Numbered from the stretch's first letter, positions 35,119 through 48,956 are shown. The stretch is DNA of 64,000 nucleotides from Mytilus edulis (GCF_963676685.1 NC_092346.1:45133289-45197288), one strand, 5' to 3'. Numbers and translations: made by a program. Notes: a model not told the origin generated them from the letters alone.

Positions 35119-35833
35119 GGTTCGTTCGTGCCCAATAAACTTTCGCACCCTACACATTCGCACCTCGCACATTTGCACCCAAGGTCCGTTCGCACTCTAC
35201 ACGTTCGCGCCCAATTATAATTCAAATTCCAGTTGAATAATTGGAAAATCATGATTGTTGTTATTAATTGCTTTGGTGTAAGTAAAACATTCAAGATTTT
35301 AAATGAAAAACACAAAAGATTATTGTATTTAACAGCTTGGTCCCTTTATCTGAAAAATAAAATATTGCAATACACTATTATAACGAAAACATGATAAAAT
35401 TTATTCAACACACAAAAAAAAAACGCAGTCAGAATCTCACTTTATTTTGAAACAAGTCAATGAAACAAAGTTATAGCAATACACTAACCAAACATGATTA
35501 AGAGTTATTCAACACAAAATAAAACGTTGACAGAATCCCACTTTATTTAGAAAGGATTATTTTTTTTTTAACAATACACTATCCAAAACATGATTAAGAT
35601 TTATTCAACACAAAAAAAAATGCTGTCTCACTTTATTTTGAGACAATGATAACAAATAAAAGAATACACTTGCCAAAACTTGATTACAAATCTGTAGTTA
35701 TTAAACACAAAATCAATTAAAATTGGGCACGAACATGTAGGGTGCGAATGGACTTTGGGTGCGAACATGTAGGGTGTGAAAGTGAAAGGGGCGAACATGA
35801 GTGGGTGCAAACGTGATTGGGCACGAACGGACC
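35119..35833. mobile_element. Foldback element with CACCC/GTTCG iterons and a 105-bp tandem core
   Basis: Tips GGTTCGTTCGTGCCCAAT and ATTGGGCACGAACGGACC are inverted. Both arms carry several TTCGCACCCTACA-type motifs in opposite orientation. The middle (about 35335-35715) has four degenerate units of about 105 bp with CAATACACTA, AACATGATTAAGATTTATTC and CTCACTTTATTTTGA. No protein is encoded; ORFs at 35112-35315 and 35628-35921 are incidental. Confidence 0.7.
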
Positions 35834-37066
35834 CGGATTCAGTCAGGAATATGACACTTGCTGTCCACAACAGGGAGTTTAAAATTGGTAATTGAATTAT
35901 GCAAATAAAAGCACATGGCAATTACTCTTAGTTTAAGACCATGTGTGAGGAGCTATTCAATTGACTAATTATTTCACTAAATGACCATAAAGAATTGAGA
36001 AAAATGTCTTAACAAAAAGAATAAAAGAATGACATCAATGTTCCATTTTTAGCAACATAAACAATATTTTGTGTTATTACAAAGTCTTCATGAAAAGCTT
36101 CTAAACATGCTAAATAAAGGCAGATACAACCTGATGTTGATATTTTTTTTGGGAAACTACTTGCTTTGCTTGGGCATTGCATTGGAAAGGTAACATTGCA
36201 AATAAAAACAAATGTGTGTGGCTTCATATCAATAAGGTACAAACATTCATTTTCTTTTGTACATAAGTGAGATACAAAAAAACCCCTAATAATCAAAGTA
36301 GTATTTCTTAACATTTAAAGCAATGTTGGTTACTTTCCTTTTCAGTGTCATTGAGATCATATATTTGGCAACTGGTAAATGCCAAATTTATTATCTTGAC
36401 ACATCCTGAACTATTTTACTCGATATCTTTCAAGGTATCCTCATAACACATTATAACATATAATTCAGCTAAAAAACCATGGGAACAAGTAATAGATTAT
36501 CTTGGATTAGGACAATTAAAGTGAGAGCAAGTAGAACATGGAAAAGACCTTGTACCTAATTAAGAGACAAAAAAAATATGTGTTATTCAGCACAAGAAGG
36601 AAGATGATAGGTAGGTAAGCAGATACAAAAGGAAAATATGCATGTCACATTTTTTATTCAATACTAAAGTGTAGACAGTTTAGAACCTCTATTTGGAAAC
36701 AATTATTATCCTGACATATGACAATGTTTTTTCTCCTGAAAGATCAAATGTTTTTTTGTAATATAGATCTTGTTCTACTATTAAAAGGTTGCATGCTTAT
36801 GGCAAGTAAAAATTGAATAATGTCACTAACACAGAAAACTGGAACAATATTGATGACAAACAGAACATATATCTTGTTATATCTTTTACAGATATTCCTA
36901 TGGGTAAAACAAATAAATTGTGATGATGTCCACAAAACTTCTTATTGAAATTGAAATCTATGGAATGAAACATCATATTTAGCAGTCAACGTTTCACTTT
37001 ACTTTAAAAGTAGCAATAGTGGGTGAATATATATATTTATCTGATGTATCATTCATTTATTTTCAG
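35834..37066. other. AT-rich intergenic sequence
   Basis: No gene or clear repeat family was seen. The - strand frame 36009-36314 (101 codons) lacks any recognisable motif and looks like chance. Confidence 0.4.
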
Positions 37067-37255
37067 GCTTTTAAGTACAAAAGATGGAGGTCAGATGACA
37101 AAAGCCGAAAGCCGAAAGGATTTTGTCCTGAAAGATTTCTGAATCCACTGAGCCATGGACTGACCAGTTGTTACACATGTGTCAGTATGCATTTGAAATA
37201 TGATAAAGATATTAGTGTCATCATTTGTAGCCACAGCAACTACATATTTGAATAA
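37067..37255 (+). CDS. Candidate terminal exon, 62 codons (unrecognised)
   Basis: Preceded by a good acceptor (TTCATTTATTTTCAG) and open to a TAA stop: AFKYKRWRSDDKSRKPKGFC, PERFLNPLSHGL, then CVSMHLKYDKDISVIICSHS and NYIFE. Basic at the start and cysteine-containing. No partner exon was found upstream and I do not recognise the product, so it could be a real last exon, a pseudogene piece or chance. Confidence 0.25.
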   Translation, partial: AFKYKRWRSDDKSRKPKGFCPERFLNPLSHGLTSCYTCVSMHLKYDKDISVIICSHSNYIFE

Positions 37256-37999
37256 GTAATGGTAATTATGGCATGAATTTATTCTTTGAAATTTTTTTCA
37301 CATTATTAATTTTGAGTTATCTCCCTTTTGTTATTGAGTCAAAAGCGTTGAATTTAAGCATTTGCATAAAAAAGAGGCAGCAATCCTAATGAAATTTTAA
37401 AGTCATCTTCATGTCATTGTATGTTTTTGAATGATAGACAAGTATCTGTACAATGTATAGGTCAAGCAATAAATTGTCTACACCATAGTATCAGTGCTTA
37501 TCATTTTTTCCAGCATTTTTACAGTTATTGTTTATGTGATCTAAAGTTTGGTAATATAAATTTTATAAATTGTATAATAGTTATACAGATATTTGTTGAT
37601 AAACAATTATTTTTTACATACAACTGTAGTTTAATTGAGTTCAATTAGGTTTCTTTTTTTGGCTTATATATCATGATTTACAAATAAAGGTATATTAAAA
37701 CTAGTAATAATGTTCTCCCCTTACTTTTTCATTGTTTACATTTGTTAATCTGTCTTTTCTTTAATTTTAACCTCAAGTTTTTAGAAAGCAATGGTGCAGG
37801 ATTACAATAAAACTTTGAATCAGAAATTTTTCATTATATATGTGACATATAGCTACTTCCTGTTTGATCATACTAAATATTTTTTGATTTGCTGATTTTT
37901 TGTCACACATTTCTCCAGTACTCCACTGCCATGAAACTTTATAACAGTCTTGCAACTTGTGAAGTCTACTTTTCTTTTCTTTTTCATGTTTTTATAATA
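37256..37999. other. AT-rich sequence, no feature
   Basis: Possible 3' UTR of the candidate exon at 37067. Nothing else is recognisable; ORF 37421-37648 is hydrophobic AT-rich noise. Confidence 0.3.
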
Positions 38000-38192
38000 C
38001 TGTAAATTCATGTTTTTATTATTGCGTAAAAATGTGACAGGGTTATCATCGCAATAATTAAAACTCGCATTTTGAAATTTTTTACATGCATCAAACAGGA
38101 TTTTTCTGAATATCGCAAAAATTAAAATTGCATTTTAGTCTAAAATGACAAAATTGCATTAATAAATGCACACAATTATTTCTGAATTACAG
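38000..38192. mobile_element. TA-flanked MITE (CTGTAAATTCA family)
   Basis: TA at 37998-37999 and 38193-38194. Tips are CTGTAAATTCATG and CTGAATTACAG. Inside: TTATTATTGCG, TATCATCGCAATAATTAAAA, ATCGCAAAAATTAAAA. A second, 3'-truncated copy begins at 57593. Confidence 0.6.
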
Positions 38193-38194
38193 TA

Positions 38195-41100
38195 CTCTGG
38201 CTATGGATATCCCTGCACTGAAGAAAGGGGTATAATTTTCTTAGAAACCACCAAAAAAGGCATTTTGAAATTTGGAAGATTCATGTGGCAATACTAGACT
38301 GTGTTATGCTTTCAACATTCAACACTCATCAACTTTCTGTTACTGTGCTTTGTCAATATAGGCTTTGGGGATATCACAATAGTAATTGCTCAAACAGTTT
38401 ACCAGATTGCCAGTTGAATTCTTCTCCAAAAAAGTCTGATCAACTGGTAAATTATTTTTACAAATTGTTTCAAATTGTCTTGACAGATCCAAAAAGAACT
38501 TACAGGTTACCACTTATGCTGACAAGTTCAAATTGTTAATTTATTTCTGGCATTGTAGGTTGAAATAAAGGGGGATGGGTGAACAATGCACTCATGGAGC
38601 TGCAGTGAACTGGGTCTCGCTGGGTGTAATATCTAGAAGATGCTTTATATTAGGTAAGAGTTGGTCACTGCTTCCATATATTTTTAAAAATAATCACTTT
38701 TCATTTGTTTTGTGGTAAATGTATCCTAATACACTATGGAATTTATCCATTTCAGGAGCACATACTGTCTGTGATTAAATGTTGAAGACATCAATATCTT
38801 AGTCAAATTTTCAGGGAATATATTTAATTGAGACAAAGGGTCTTAAAGATCAAGAAATATACATTTTTTACAATATTTTACTTATCAAAAGGCTTAGTTT
38901 TCTGTAGTCAACTACCACTTTTATTTCACAGCAGCAAAAAGTTAGACAATGGGTTACTCTGAACCATTTTCAATTTAATGTGTGTTATTTGTCCAAACTT
39001 TAATAGAAAGAGAGAAAGTTAAAAAAAAGATAAGATCTCCAGATAGTTTGACATGGCCAAGTCTGATGAGTAATTTCCCTTCTAGATGATCTTTACTCCT
39101 TTTTTTGGGGGTGTTTTTTTGCAGAATCAAAAGAAGTTTAAGAGAAACTGTAAAAAAAATTAAAAGATATGCAATTAGGTCAACATGAGTGTAATCTTCT
39201 GTGGACTCCTTACAGTTTTTTGTGGGAAACTATATTGGTGATCATGGTGATTGACAGAAAGTGTCAATAGCAAAAATGATCAGCAAAATAAGATTACAAA
39301 TAATAAAATAATAAAAGGATTATTTCCCCTTAAATAATAAATTTGATCAATTTTATAGTTCAAACTGATATCTTAAAAACTGTAATATGTAGAGTGAAGA
39401 CTGAAACTTTGAACAGCAATATGACCCGAAACCCAGGATGACCAATGAGTCATTATTAAAAAAATTGTCAATCAATTCCTGCAAGGAGTAATTTTACTCA
39501 TATTTTAATTTTTTCTTCCATTATTTTGTTAACTATAGTTGGGACCCAAAAACTCATTCAACAAAAATTATCTGGCTAAGGAAGATTTTTAATTATTGTT
39601 TCATTCAAAACATACATTTTTCTTTCTTCATATCAATTCTATGCAGGTGAGTAATACAGGCTAACGGGAGACTCTAATTTATTTATAATAAGCAATAAAT
39701 AAAGCTACCTATGTAATGTTGTTATGAAACCAATAAGACATATGTACTTTAACTATTGTTACACATAAGTGCAAATTAAACATTATTTTTACTCTCAGTC
39801 AATATAAGAGGGTATGGAAGGGGTCTTTCGTTTCTGTATTCTTTAATTTTTTGGTTCATTTTTTCTGATTCATTACATTTTTTGCCAAAGTTTTGCATTT
39901 TATTTTCTCTATTCTTCATTGTTTTGTCCTTTTTTTAGGTCCAATTTTCTGGAGATTAAGCTCTTTATACTCTTTTCTATAAACCTCATTCAGACTCTCA
40001 GGTTTCCATGGTGAGTGAAAGGTAAAAAAAGTCTGTACTAAAAAAAGCACACAGTTATTAATTCAGTTTAAGTACCCAAAGTTACATACACAATTGCTCA
40101 TCCTTATTATGTGCATTTTACAACAATAATTTTTTACAGACAAAATTCATCAATGAAGTAGATTTTGAAAATTGCCACTTCTAATGCAGGAAATTATCAT
40201 ATCTCTTGAGATTATATAATAAGCTCTCAGTAAACATTTTCGTTTTTGATTAAAATTAGTCAATATTTGCATCTATTATTTAAAGTTTCATCAAATTCAC
40301 ATCAAGTCGTGAGTTTTTATACATTTACCAAAGTGTTTGGATAGAGGAAAACAAATAGAAACCTTTTATCCTCTTGTTTAGTAGTCATCTAATTCTGATC
40401 AATGGTCGTGTTAATTCTGTCATCAATATACTTGGTCATAGTATGATGGATTTTTTTGTATATCGGTCAATTAATTAAATTTAATTATTGGAGATCGATT
40501 GAAGTAGAAGTATTTGGTTGTTTTAAAACCCCTCACTCATAAATCTTCAGTTACAGAGAGTTTATTGCATTCAGTGTATTGGTCCCATTAATTTATTTTT
40601 CTTAGAGTCCCTGACCTATGTTTGATAATCAAAAGTAAAATCATAAAGTTGTCTTCATTTAGAATTCAGTTGTCTTTTACTTATGCCATGACAGATCCAA
40701 TTGTACTGTTGCTGTACAATTGTATCTAGTATACATGGTTGAAAATCATAAGTTACTATGAATTATAATCAAAATAGCTCTTTCTGGGGAACTTTATTTT
40801 AAATTTTATTTAAACTTCTTTTAGTTTTAAAATAGCTTCTAAAACTACAGTAATTTAAATACAACAGATCACATGTGAGAAAATTCTTAAATTTGCTTTT
40901 GTGCCTGTAATGGAATTATTCTGTACCCAAATTCATTACCAAATGCTGAACCAAAGAATGTTCACATCCAAGACTACTTTTTTTTTTGCTCTACAGCATA
41001 TCTTTTTCATTATTTTTTTAAGGTTTTAAAAAACTTTTTTTTAGTACAAGTTAAAATGAAATTAGAAATAATAAAATTCAGAGTTAAATAAGTAATGTAT

Positions 41101-41634
41101 TGATTATGTACTTATGAATTCTGTTTGATGAAATATTTAAAATCATCCTGTTGACATCAATAACATAGTTAACTCTGGAAATATCAAAGTTTGTCTTTGT
41201 AAATACTTTAATTAAAGTCTGACATTTAAATATATATAATTTCCAATTGAAAAAGGGCTTTTCTGTCCAACAGAGTTAAATTTTGAACATAGATACCTGT
41301 ATTAACATATTCTATTCATTAAATCATATCAAACTTGAATCCTAACCAATTGGTGGTCGTTGAGTTTTAAATCTTTAACATTTCTAATCTTGTTACAGTA
41401 ATATTGTTTCTGAAAGATATTTTTTTCCATTTTACACCCGTTGATATTTTTACAAATATTTAATTAAATCAGTCGTAAACCATTTGTAAGTCAACAAAAG
41501 CGGAATCTGTTTGTTCATAGATTTGCACTAGGCTTGGTATTCGTTGAGTATTTGATTGTTTTATCAATAATTGAAAACCAAATATGATAAAGTGGTGATA
41601 TTGTATATACCAACAGGGAGAAATATAAGAATGT
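38195..41634. other. AT-rich intergenic DNA, no feature
   Basis: No exon with convincing splice sites, no tandem array and no terminal inverted repeat was recognised. Confidence 0.35.
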
Positions 41635-41703
41635 ATGGAGGTACTAGAATGTTTTGACAAGCAGAAATCTTGTCAAGGAATTAACCTAAGCAGTACAGAA
41701 AAG
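41635..41703 (+). CDS. Candidate first coding exon, 23 codons (unrecognised)
   Basis: ATG opens MEVLECFDKQKSCQGINLSS, then TEK, ending in phase 0 at GTAGGA, a possible donor. The composition looks coding. Possible downstream partners on the same strand are a frame at 49924-49995 (QIFEEDRSYLERYQFQGYTF, flanked by TTGTAG and GTAGGT) and the terminal exon at 62379, but the phases do not join directly and the link is speculative. Confidence 0.2.
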
Positions 41704-42822
41704 GTAGGAATTTTTTCTTTTCTCTCTCATTATACGGTTATTATATTAATGTGTTTAGGAAACAATCTCAATCTTGTGTAGTATTGAAAGATCTTCAATT
41801 TAAAAAAATAAATTTATCCTCATTTAAAGTTAACATGTTTTATTAAAGTATATTTCTATTTTATTAAAAACAATAATCTAGAACAATTTTCACTACACAT
41901 CCTTGTGATATTTTGTCTTCATTGGCAAGTGTGTTTCTATATATTAAATGGAAGATGTGATATGACTCAACGAAACAACTCTCCAGAAAAGACTATATGA
42001 CACAGAAATTAACAACTATAGGTTGCTTTATGGCCTTCAACAATGAGCAAAGCTGATACCATTCTGTCTGTTTCAAATGTTTTAAATATCTCTTGAGAGA
42101 ACCTTACAAATGAATGGTATCTAACTTCACAGATATGTTTTTATGAACAGTTAAAACAAACTTGGGTAATAATGGTTAAAGTGAAATTTAAACATGGCAG
42201 CTGTGTCCAAAAATAGCAATAAAATAGATAGAGGATACCAAATAGATAGTTAAACTCATTAGTCTAAGACTTACAGGCATGGCAAAAAATGACAAACAAC
42301 AGTCTACAAAACACAGAAAAACTTATGACTGGGCAGTATGAACCCCAACACAAACAAGAGTTGATCTCAGGTGCTCCGAAGGGTAAGCAGATCCTCTTCC
42401 ATCCGTAGTCTACGAAACACAACACAGAAAAAATTATGACTGGGCAGTATGAAGCCCAACACAAACACAAATTTTCAAAATGATGACTTCAACTTCACCA
42501 CTTAGAACCCTTGGTTTATTACTATCTTACTTAAATATTGAGTTTTTCTGACTGCCTTAAATGTAACCCAAACCTAATTGTGGTTGAAATCCAGAAGATT
42601 TGTAAACTATCCAAAAAATCTATATTTTGAACCTAATTAGAGGAAAACTGGCATAGCTTTGAAAGAAAAACTTCACAAATCATCAAGTTTTACTTTCTCT
42701 AACATATCACTTCTCATCTTTAAAAATAGTTGACTTAATACATGATTCTACTCCTTTAGGATTTTATAGTTCATTAATCAGGTTAAGGTTTTCGTTTAAG
42801 GAAGTCATAAGTTTAAGTTTTT
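41704..42822. repeat. Intergenic DNA with a SINE-like fragment and a short duplicated repeat
   Basis: 41950-42065 is a SINE-like copy (GATGTGATATGACTCAACG through TATGGCCTTCAACAATGAGC). 42290-42470 carries two copies of TTATGACTGGGCAGTATGAA with CCCAACACAAACA, separated by GATCTCAGGTGCTCCGAAGG, part of another dispersed repeat. Confidence 0.5.
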
Positions 42823-43965
42823 GTCGAGCCTGCGACTTTAGTTCCAGAAAGCTTGACATAGTCTGTGATCCATCGGTGGCAGTGTTAACTAACTTCTTAA
42901 AAGCGTTATATTTTAGAAGGCGGAAGACCTGGATGCTTCATACTTTGAATATAGATGCCTTATCATGGCTTATGTTACAAAATTTCTGTCAGTCACATGT
43001 CCACTGTCCTTGACCTCATGGTTCAATGACTACTTGAAAAAAGTTAAGATTATTTGTAATGTTAATTTCTCTCTTATTATAAGTAATAGGATAACTATAT
43101 TTGGTATGTGCGCAACTTGCAAGGTCCTCATGCCTGTCATACAGTTTTCACTTGACCTCAACCTCATTTCATGGATCAGTGAACAAAGTAAAGTATATTT
43201 GGTGTATGGATGGATTGTAAGGTGTACATCTTCAAATGGCAGGTGTCATCTGACCTTGTCCTCATTTTCATGGTTCAGTGGTTATAGTTAGGTTTTTTGT
43301 GTTTTGGTCTTTTTTTCTTATACTGTATGCAATAGTGTACTGTATTTGATGTATGGAATGATTGTAAGCTGTTCATGTGTAGCAGGCAGGTGTCATCTGA
43401 CCTTGACCTCATTTTCATTTTTTGTCAAAGTTAAGTTTTTGATTTTTGGTCTTTTGTCTAACAATATATGCAATAAGTCAACTATATTTGGTGTATGGAA
43501 ATATTTTATGATGTACATGTCAGCCTCAGAAGGTTTTATTTGACCTATATCTCATTTTCACAGTTCATTGCTCAGTGTTAAGTTTTTTGTGTTTTGGTCT
43601 GTTTTTCTGAAACTATAAGCAAAAGGTCAACTAAAGTTGTTGTATGGAAGTATTGTAAGCTGTAAATGTCTGTGTGGCCGCAGGTATCATCTGACCTTGA
43701 CCTCATTTTGGGGGTTGATTGGTCAATGTTAAGTTTTTCATGGTTAAGTTTGTTTCTTAGATACTATAAGCAAAAGGTCAACTATATTTAATGCATAGAT
43801 TGATGGTAAGGTGTGCATGTATTTCTCATCTGACCTTGACCTCATTTTCTTTGATCATGTTAAGTTTTATGTGATAGTTGAAGTAAAACTTTATATTTAG
43901 GACTATCAACATAAAATCAATGGTTATTAAAGAAAGCTAGACATTTCAGCGTCAATGCACTCTTG
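42823..43965 (+). mobile_element. Family B tandem-repeat element, copy 3
   Basis: The best preserved head of the family: GTCGAGCCTGCGACTTTAGT, then AGAAAGCTTGACATAG. It is followed by six or so TGACCTTGACCTCATTTTC units and the tail ACATTTCAGCGTCAATGCAC, then TCTTG. GTCGAGC and GCTTGAC (GCTCGAC in copy 4) pair as a head hairpin. ORFs 42965-43543 are repeat sequence. Confidence 0.75.
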
Positions 43966-44043
43966 TTGTTTAAGGTAATTTTCCATGAAGTTGAGGTTAA
44001 ATCAACATGAAACATAGTACACATGTTCATTATTATGATTTTT

Positions 44044-44309
44044 GTCGAGCCTTCGACTTTAGTTGAAAAAGCAAGACATGGTTTCATCAAGTTAACATTA
44101 CATACAGTCTGCAGTTAAAGTTTTTAAAACATTTATTAGATTCATAAACTATCCTGGATTTTTACCAAACTTAGACAGAAGCTTCTTACAATCAGAAGAT
44201 AGTAGCAAGAGGAATATTTTTATTGATTTTTTTCCCTTATTATTGTTGAGCCTAGCTGCCATTAACAGCAAAAGTAGGCGAGACACTGGGTTCCGCGGAA
44301 CCCTTACAA
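44044..44309 (+). mobile_element. Family A element, short copy 2
   Basis: The head GTCGAGCCTTCGACTTTAGT follows TTTTT; there is one core unit only (AACTTAGACAGAAGCTTCTT). The tail GGCGAGACACTGGGTTCCGC then GGAACCCTTACAA precedes a T-run. It has the same termini as 6214-7058, so the number of core units varies between copies. Confidence 0.7.
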
Positions 44310-47300
44310 TTTTTTTTAAAATATGCCTTTTACAAGGAAATTTGGCAAAATAGGGAGGGTTTACCATAGAACCCTATTTTATTTTATTTGCAAATGATTA
44401 TAACTTCAGAACAGTTACTGATAGACACATGGGAACATATGGCCTTGAGCATTTTTTTAATTTACAAAAAAGTCTTAAAAAATTGGAGAATCTAAAGAAT
44501 TGAAAATGTCTGAGAATGCTTGAATATCATGTAAATGGTCATAATTGCTACCCCTTACACCATAAATATTCCTGTTTGTCATACCAAGATAATTGGAACT
44601 ATATTTAGAGTTAGTCCCAAGGGGTCATCTCCACCCCTATCATTTAAATATGTTCTTATATCTTGTAAATGGTTACAATCCTCACCCCTTAACCAAATAT
44701 ATTTTCTGATTTGTCATGGCAATATGATTTGAATATTATACAGGGTTAGTCCCAAAGTGTCATCTCTACCCCCTGTATTTTGAATATGTTCTTATATCTT
44801 AATAAGTGTTACAATCATTTCTTGTTTTAGTTGAATTTTGAATTTATTCATTTCTGTTTGAGAAAATTTATCATGTCTATACCAATAATATTTTGCATGA
44901 ATCTCAGTTTTTGTAGAAAATAAATATTAAATTGACGATTTGATAACAAAAAAACAGATTATTTAATTCGAGTTTTTATGCAGTTTCTGTTGTAATAAAT
45001 TACCATTGCAAGTAATAAATTACCATTGCAATATTTATTACATTTGCACAAACCAAGTTAGTGTAAAATCAACAGGTGAAATTGGCAATTAAACTGTCTG
45101 TTCTTTGAAATGAGTCAAACTATGAAAGTCTTTTTTAAGTTTATTTTCTTGCTTCTACTTTAATCATTCTTTTGTTAACAGCTCATTTATTAAATTATTT
45201 TTGGAGTTGTTCATAGCATATTTTAATATACATACAAAAAAAATCTTGAATAACCAGAGTTGGTCCAAAGTTTTAACCATTAAAATTTTGCATAGAATTG
45301 ACACAATTGTGGTATTTTGCCAATAGAGATATTAGTGCGAACCAGCAGATTTGATAACAACTGATGTTAAAAAGATTTAGAGAACTGTAAATACTATATA
45401 AGCATTTGAAAAAAAATAAGTACTTTTGAAAAAAATGAAACACCAAAACTCTCAAGGATGTACACCTCTGAGGAGCCAAAAATTTCTAGAATTAAACTTT
45501 TTTCTAAACCTGATTTTGGGTTTATATGACTGTAAAAAGATAATTGGTGAAGAAAAAATCATATGGTGGTGTGCTTCTTTTTTGGATACGGCCCTCTGAA
45601 TGTACCCAATTTTGATGATTTTTCCATTTTTCATCAATTTTTACTCATTTTGGGGCTTTTATGGTGAAAAAAATCACAGTTCCACAATTAAACTTTTTTT
45701 CATACTCTCAATAAAGATGGAGGGGACCAATCAATAAATTCAACTCCAAAAAACTATAGGTAGGTGTTAATATAAGAAAGCTTTATCATATTTTATGCTT
45801 TTTCGTGTCTAATTTACCATTTTGTCAATTTGGTAAATTTGTGATTTTTCTCTGTTTAAAGAACAAAATGCATATTTTTTCAACTTCCTTGTTATAAATG
45901 ATTGAAAAAAATACATATCTATGAAATTTGAAAAAAAAAGTTATATGGGATGTTTATGTTTCTGGTAAAGTCATTTTTGCACCCCTCACCCATTTTTCTC
46001 AAAATTTTACTAAAAAAGACTGACTTGATTAGTAATAAAATTTGAAAATTTCATTACTCAAAAACTACTAAATGAAAATACACAATTCTTTCAGAAAGTT
46101 AAGTTTGATTATGATAATTATCAAATACATTGCTATTTTCCACTTATATCACATGTTTTGGAAATAATTCCAGAACGAGATTTCAATGAGACTGAACGAG
46201 ACTGAAATGTCAAAAGAATACATCCTTAAAAGAGAGGTGAAAGATACCAGAAAGAAATTCAAACTTATAAGTGAAAAAAGAACAACTGACAACACTAAGG
46301 CTATAAAAGAAAAAAAAATCAACAGACAAACGTACATAAGTACACAAAACACAACAGCAGAACACTAAAGACTGAGCTACACAAACCCCTAGAAAAATTT
46401 GGGGTGATTTCATGTTCCCTGTGAATAAAAATTCACAACAACAATTGAGTGGGTTAAAATATTTGAAAACCTTTGAAATAATCTTGGTCACAATACATTA
46501 AGGACATAAGTGGAAATCTATATAAAGTTAACAATCTGACAACCACTGCTGTGCTGTAACTGAGTTATCTTGTTCATCGGTCAAAACTCTTTAGATAGTC
46601 AACATTTATCAAAATTTTTGTTTGCACTTGGCTTAAGTACTTTTGTCTGGACAATTATCATGTAAACTGAAAAGGAGTTGATTTTTCCCATTTTACCACG
46701 AAATTTTAAACGATTTATGAAATTATTTATTTTTTTATAGGTTTTGACTGAAATAATTTTATTTGGTCACTATTAAGCTCAAAGGGATAAAGTAGCTAAT
46801 ATTGCTAAGGGTATTCACTGTATTCATTGCCAGTCCTTTACAAACTTTTCTTTTTTTCATTTCTCCTAAAAGTCATATTGATTAAATTATGAACTTAGCA
46901 TTCAGAAGAATCTTATTGAAACTTTCATATCAAAGGTATATTCTATTCATATTCTTGATTCTAATTATTCATATTCATATCTTTATATTTTGTATAAAGT
47001 AATAAGGCCATTTTTGCATAGATGATCTCTTATGAAATATAATGATATGGTTCTTTACAAACTGTGTATCATGGTTTTGGCCTTAGAATGAACTTTTTAA
47101 TTTGTACTATGTTTTTGTCTGTGTGAGTGTCGAAAAAAAGGGGGATCTTTCATGGACTTGTACAATGTTTTTTTTAAATTGAACAGTGAAATGTTGGTGT
47201 AGGATATACCCTAAAATAAACAGCAACAGCATATTTTTAATGTTTGCTTGATTGTCAAGTTTGTTACAGACATCAAATTTACTGCTTTGAAATTATAAGG

Positions 47301-48956
47301 TTGTAAGGATAAGTATAATAAAGCTAGAAAGTTTAAATGAGCATTATATTATAGAATGTCTTTTCAGTCACGAAAAAAAATCAAAACAAAAAACATATTA
47401 TACTCTTCCTAGTTTGCTTAGGATTCTGTCAATTGAAAAAGGATTTTATCATGAAATATTTGAAACCAGTTGAATCACACTTTGTGTTAGATGTTAAACA
47501 ACAAAACAACATTTTAAGTGTGAACCATTTATGTTGCATTAAGTTGAATAATGATGACCAGTTAATTTGAACAAGCTTAAAATTAAGATATTGTCGGAGC
47601 CTTTTTTGTTTAAAACCTGTTTGTTTAAAAATATCAATAGATCTGCCATTGTGTTAATTGTAATGTTAATATTTGTGTGTAGGATGATGTGAAGCTGGAC
47701 CGCTATCAATTTCCTATCAAATAGCAATTTTCACTAACGTAGAAACTTTTTTAATATTGAAAAATCATTATTCAAGATAGTTTTTTAATGATTAAACATT
47801 GATCCTCATGGTACCGGGTAGAATGCCCGTGATAAATTACTATTCTATAGAGAACAATATCCTGCAGTTCAGTAAAAGCCAATCTAGTTCACTTTTCTAT
47901 AATATATAATGGCTGATTATAATACTTGTATGAGCAGTATTATAGAAATAAGATGTTTCATATTGAACATGCAGTGCTCTTTTTTTTTTTTAAACAGAAA
48001 AATAACATTTTTTTCATTGACAGAGCACTTGAAACTTTTTATGTAAATTGTTATTTAATTCTATATAATGGCAAACAATAGATATATTAATTTCAATAAA
48101 GATGATAAAGAAAAGAAATGCTCATATATTTCTCATCAATATAATTAGTATTTTTCCAAGTATAAGTGGACGGGGCATATAGAGTTAGCAGTAGTCTTGT
48201 TTGCTTCCTTTGTTTTAGATCTGTCAAACCAGCTTTTAATAATCTTCATCATTTGATCTCGGGCAATCATATGACAGCTCCTAATTTTTATGTACTATTT
48301 AAATGGTATTTCACCAATTATAATCATTTTAGACAACATTAATTTTCTCACATTTCTTTCAAGACTGGCTTTTTATCTCTTTCCAATTACTTTATTCCTT
48401 CACAAATAAAAACTGGCTGCTGTGAATATGTAGCCAAATGTGCTGAAAGTTGTGTTAAACACCAACAATTAATCAATTTATCTTTTAGACACATCATCTT
48501 ACTATTTGAATGAAATATAGATGAATATAATTTTGTCTGATCATTTTGAATTGATGATGCTCAAGCTCTTGCAGCCAATAAAACCCTGTTAAAAAGTACA
48601 AATAAACTGTTTGAAGTAAATCTTGATACAATTTACTTAACTCTGGCTCGATCAGCCTTTTGGTCTGGACATAATAAGCGGCATATCTTATCTTCCTATT
48701 ACTTTGACTTTGTTTTGGTCCTAAATATGAATGTTATGAATGTTATATTTGCCACTGAACTTTAAGCATCCATCATCAAATAATCAAACATAACATGAGT
48801 GATTGTTGGTGAAATTTCTTTTGACATCACTGAGATGTTGTATTAGTGTTTTATACCACACAGAAATTATCAAACAGAAGACTAAGGAAGACGTTTGTTT
48901 TGTAAGAGGTCTTCGGCTTCCAGGAGTCTTTAATTGAAATATTGTTTATATATATG
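44310..48956. other. AT-rich intergenic DNA
   Basis: 44500-44820 has two or three loosely repeated units of about 110 bp (TTCTTATATCTTGTAAATGG, GGGGTCATCTCCACCCC). 46186-46440 looks like a decayed dispersed repeat (ACACAAAACACAACAGCAGA, then TTGGGGTGATTTCATG). No gene was found. Confidence 0.4.

Noticed and set aside
36009-36314. 101-codon minus-strand ORF
   Set aside because: No recognisable motif, low-complexity AT-rich codons and no transcript signals.
42965-43543. Two plus-strand ORFs (108 and 79 codons)
   Set aside because: Both are readings of the family B tandem core, which is non-coding in all four copies.
46186-46368. 60-codon lysine-rich ORF
   Set aside because: It falls in a decayed dispersed repeat (ACACAAAACACAACA type); no splice partners or motif.
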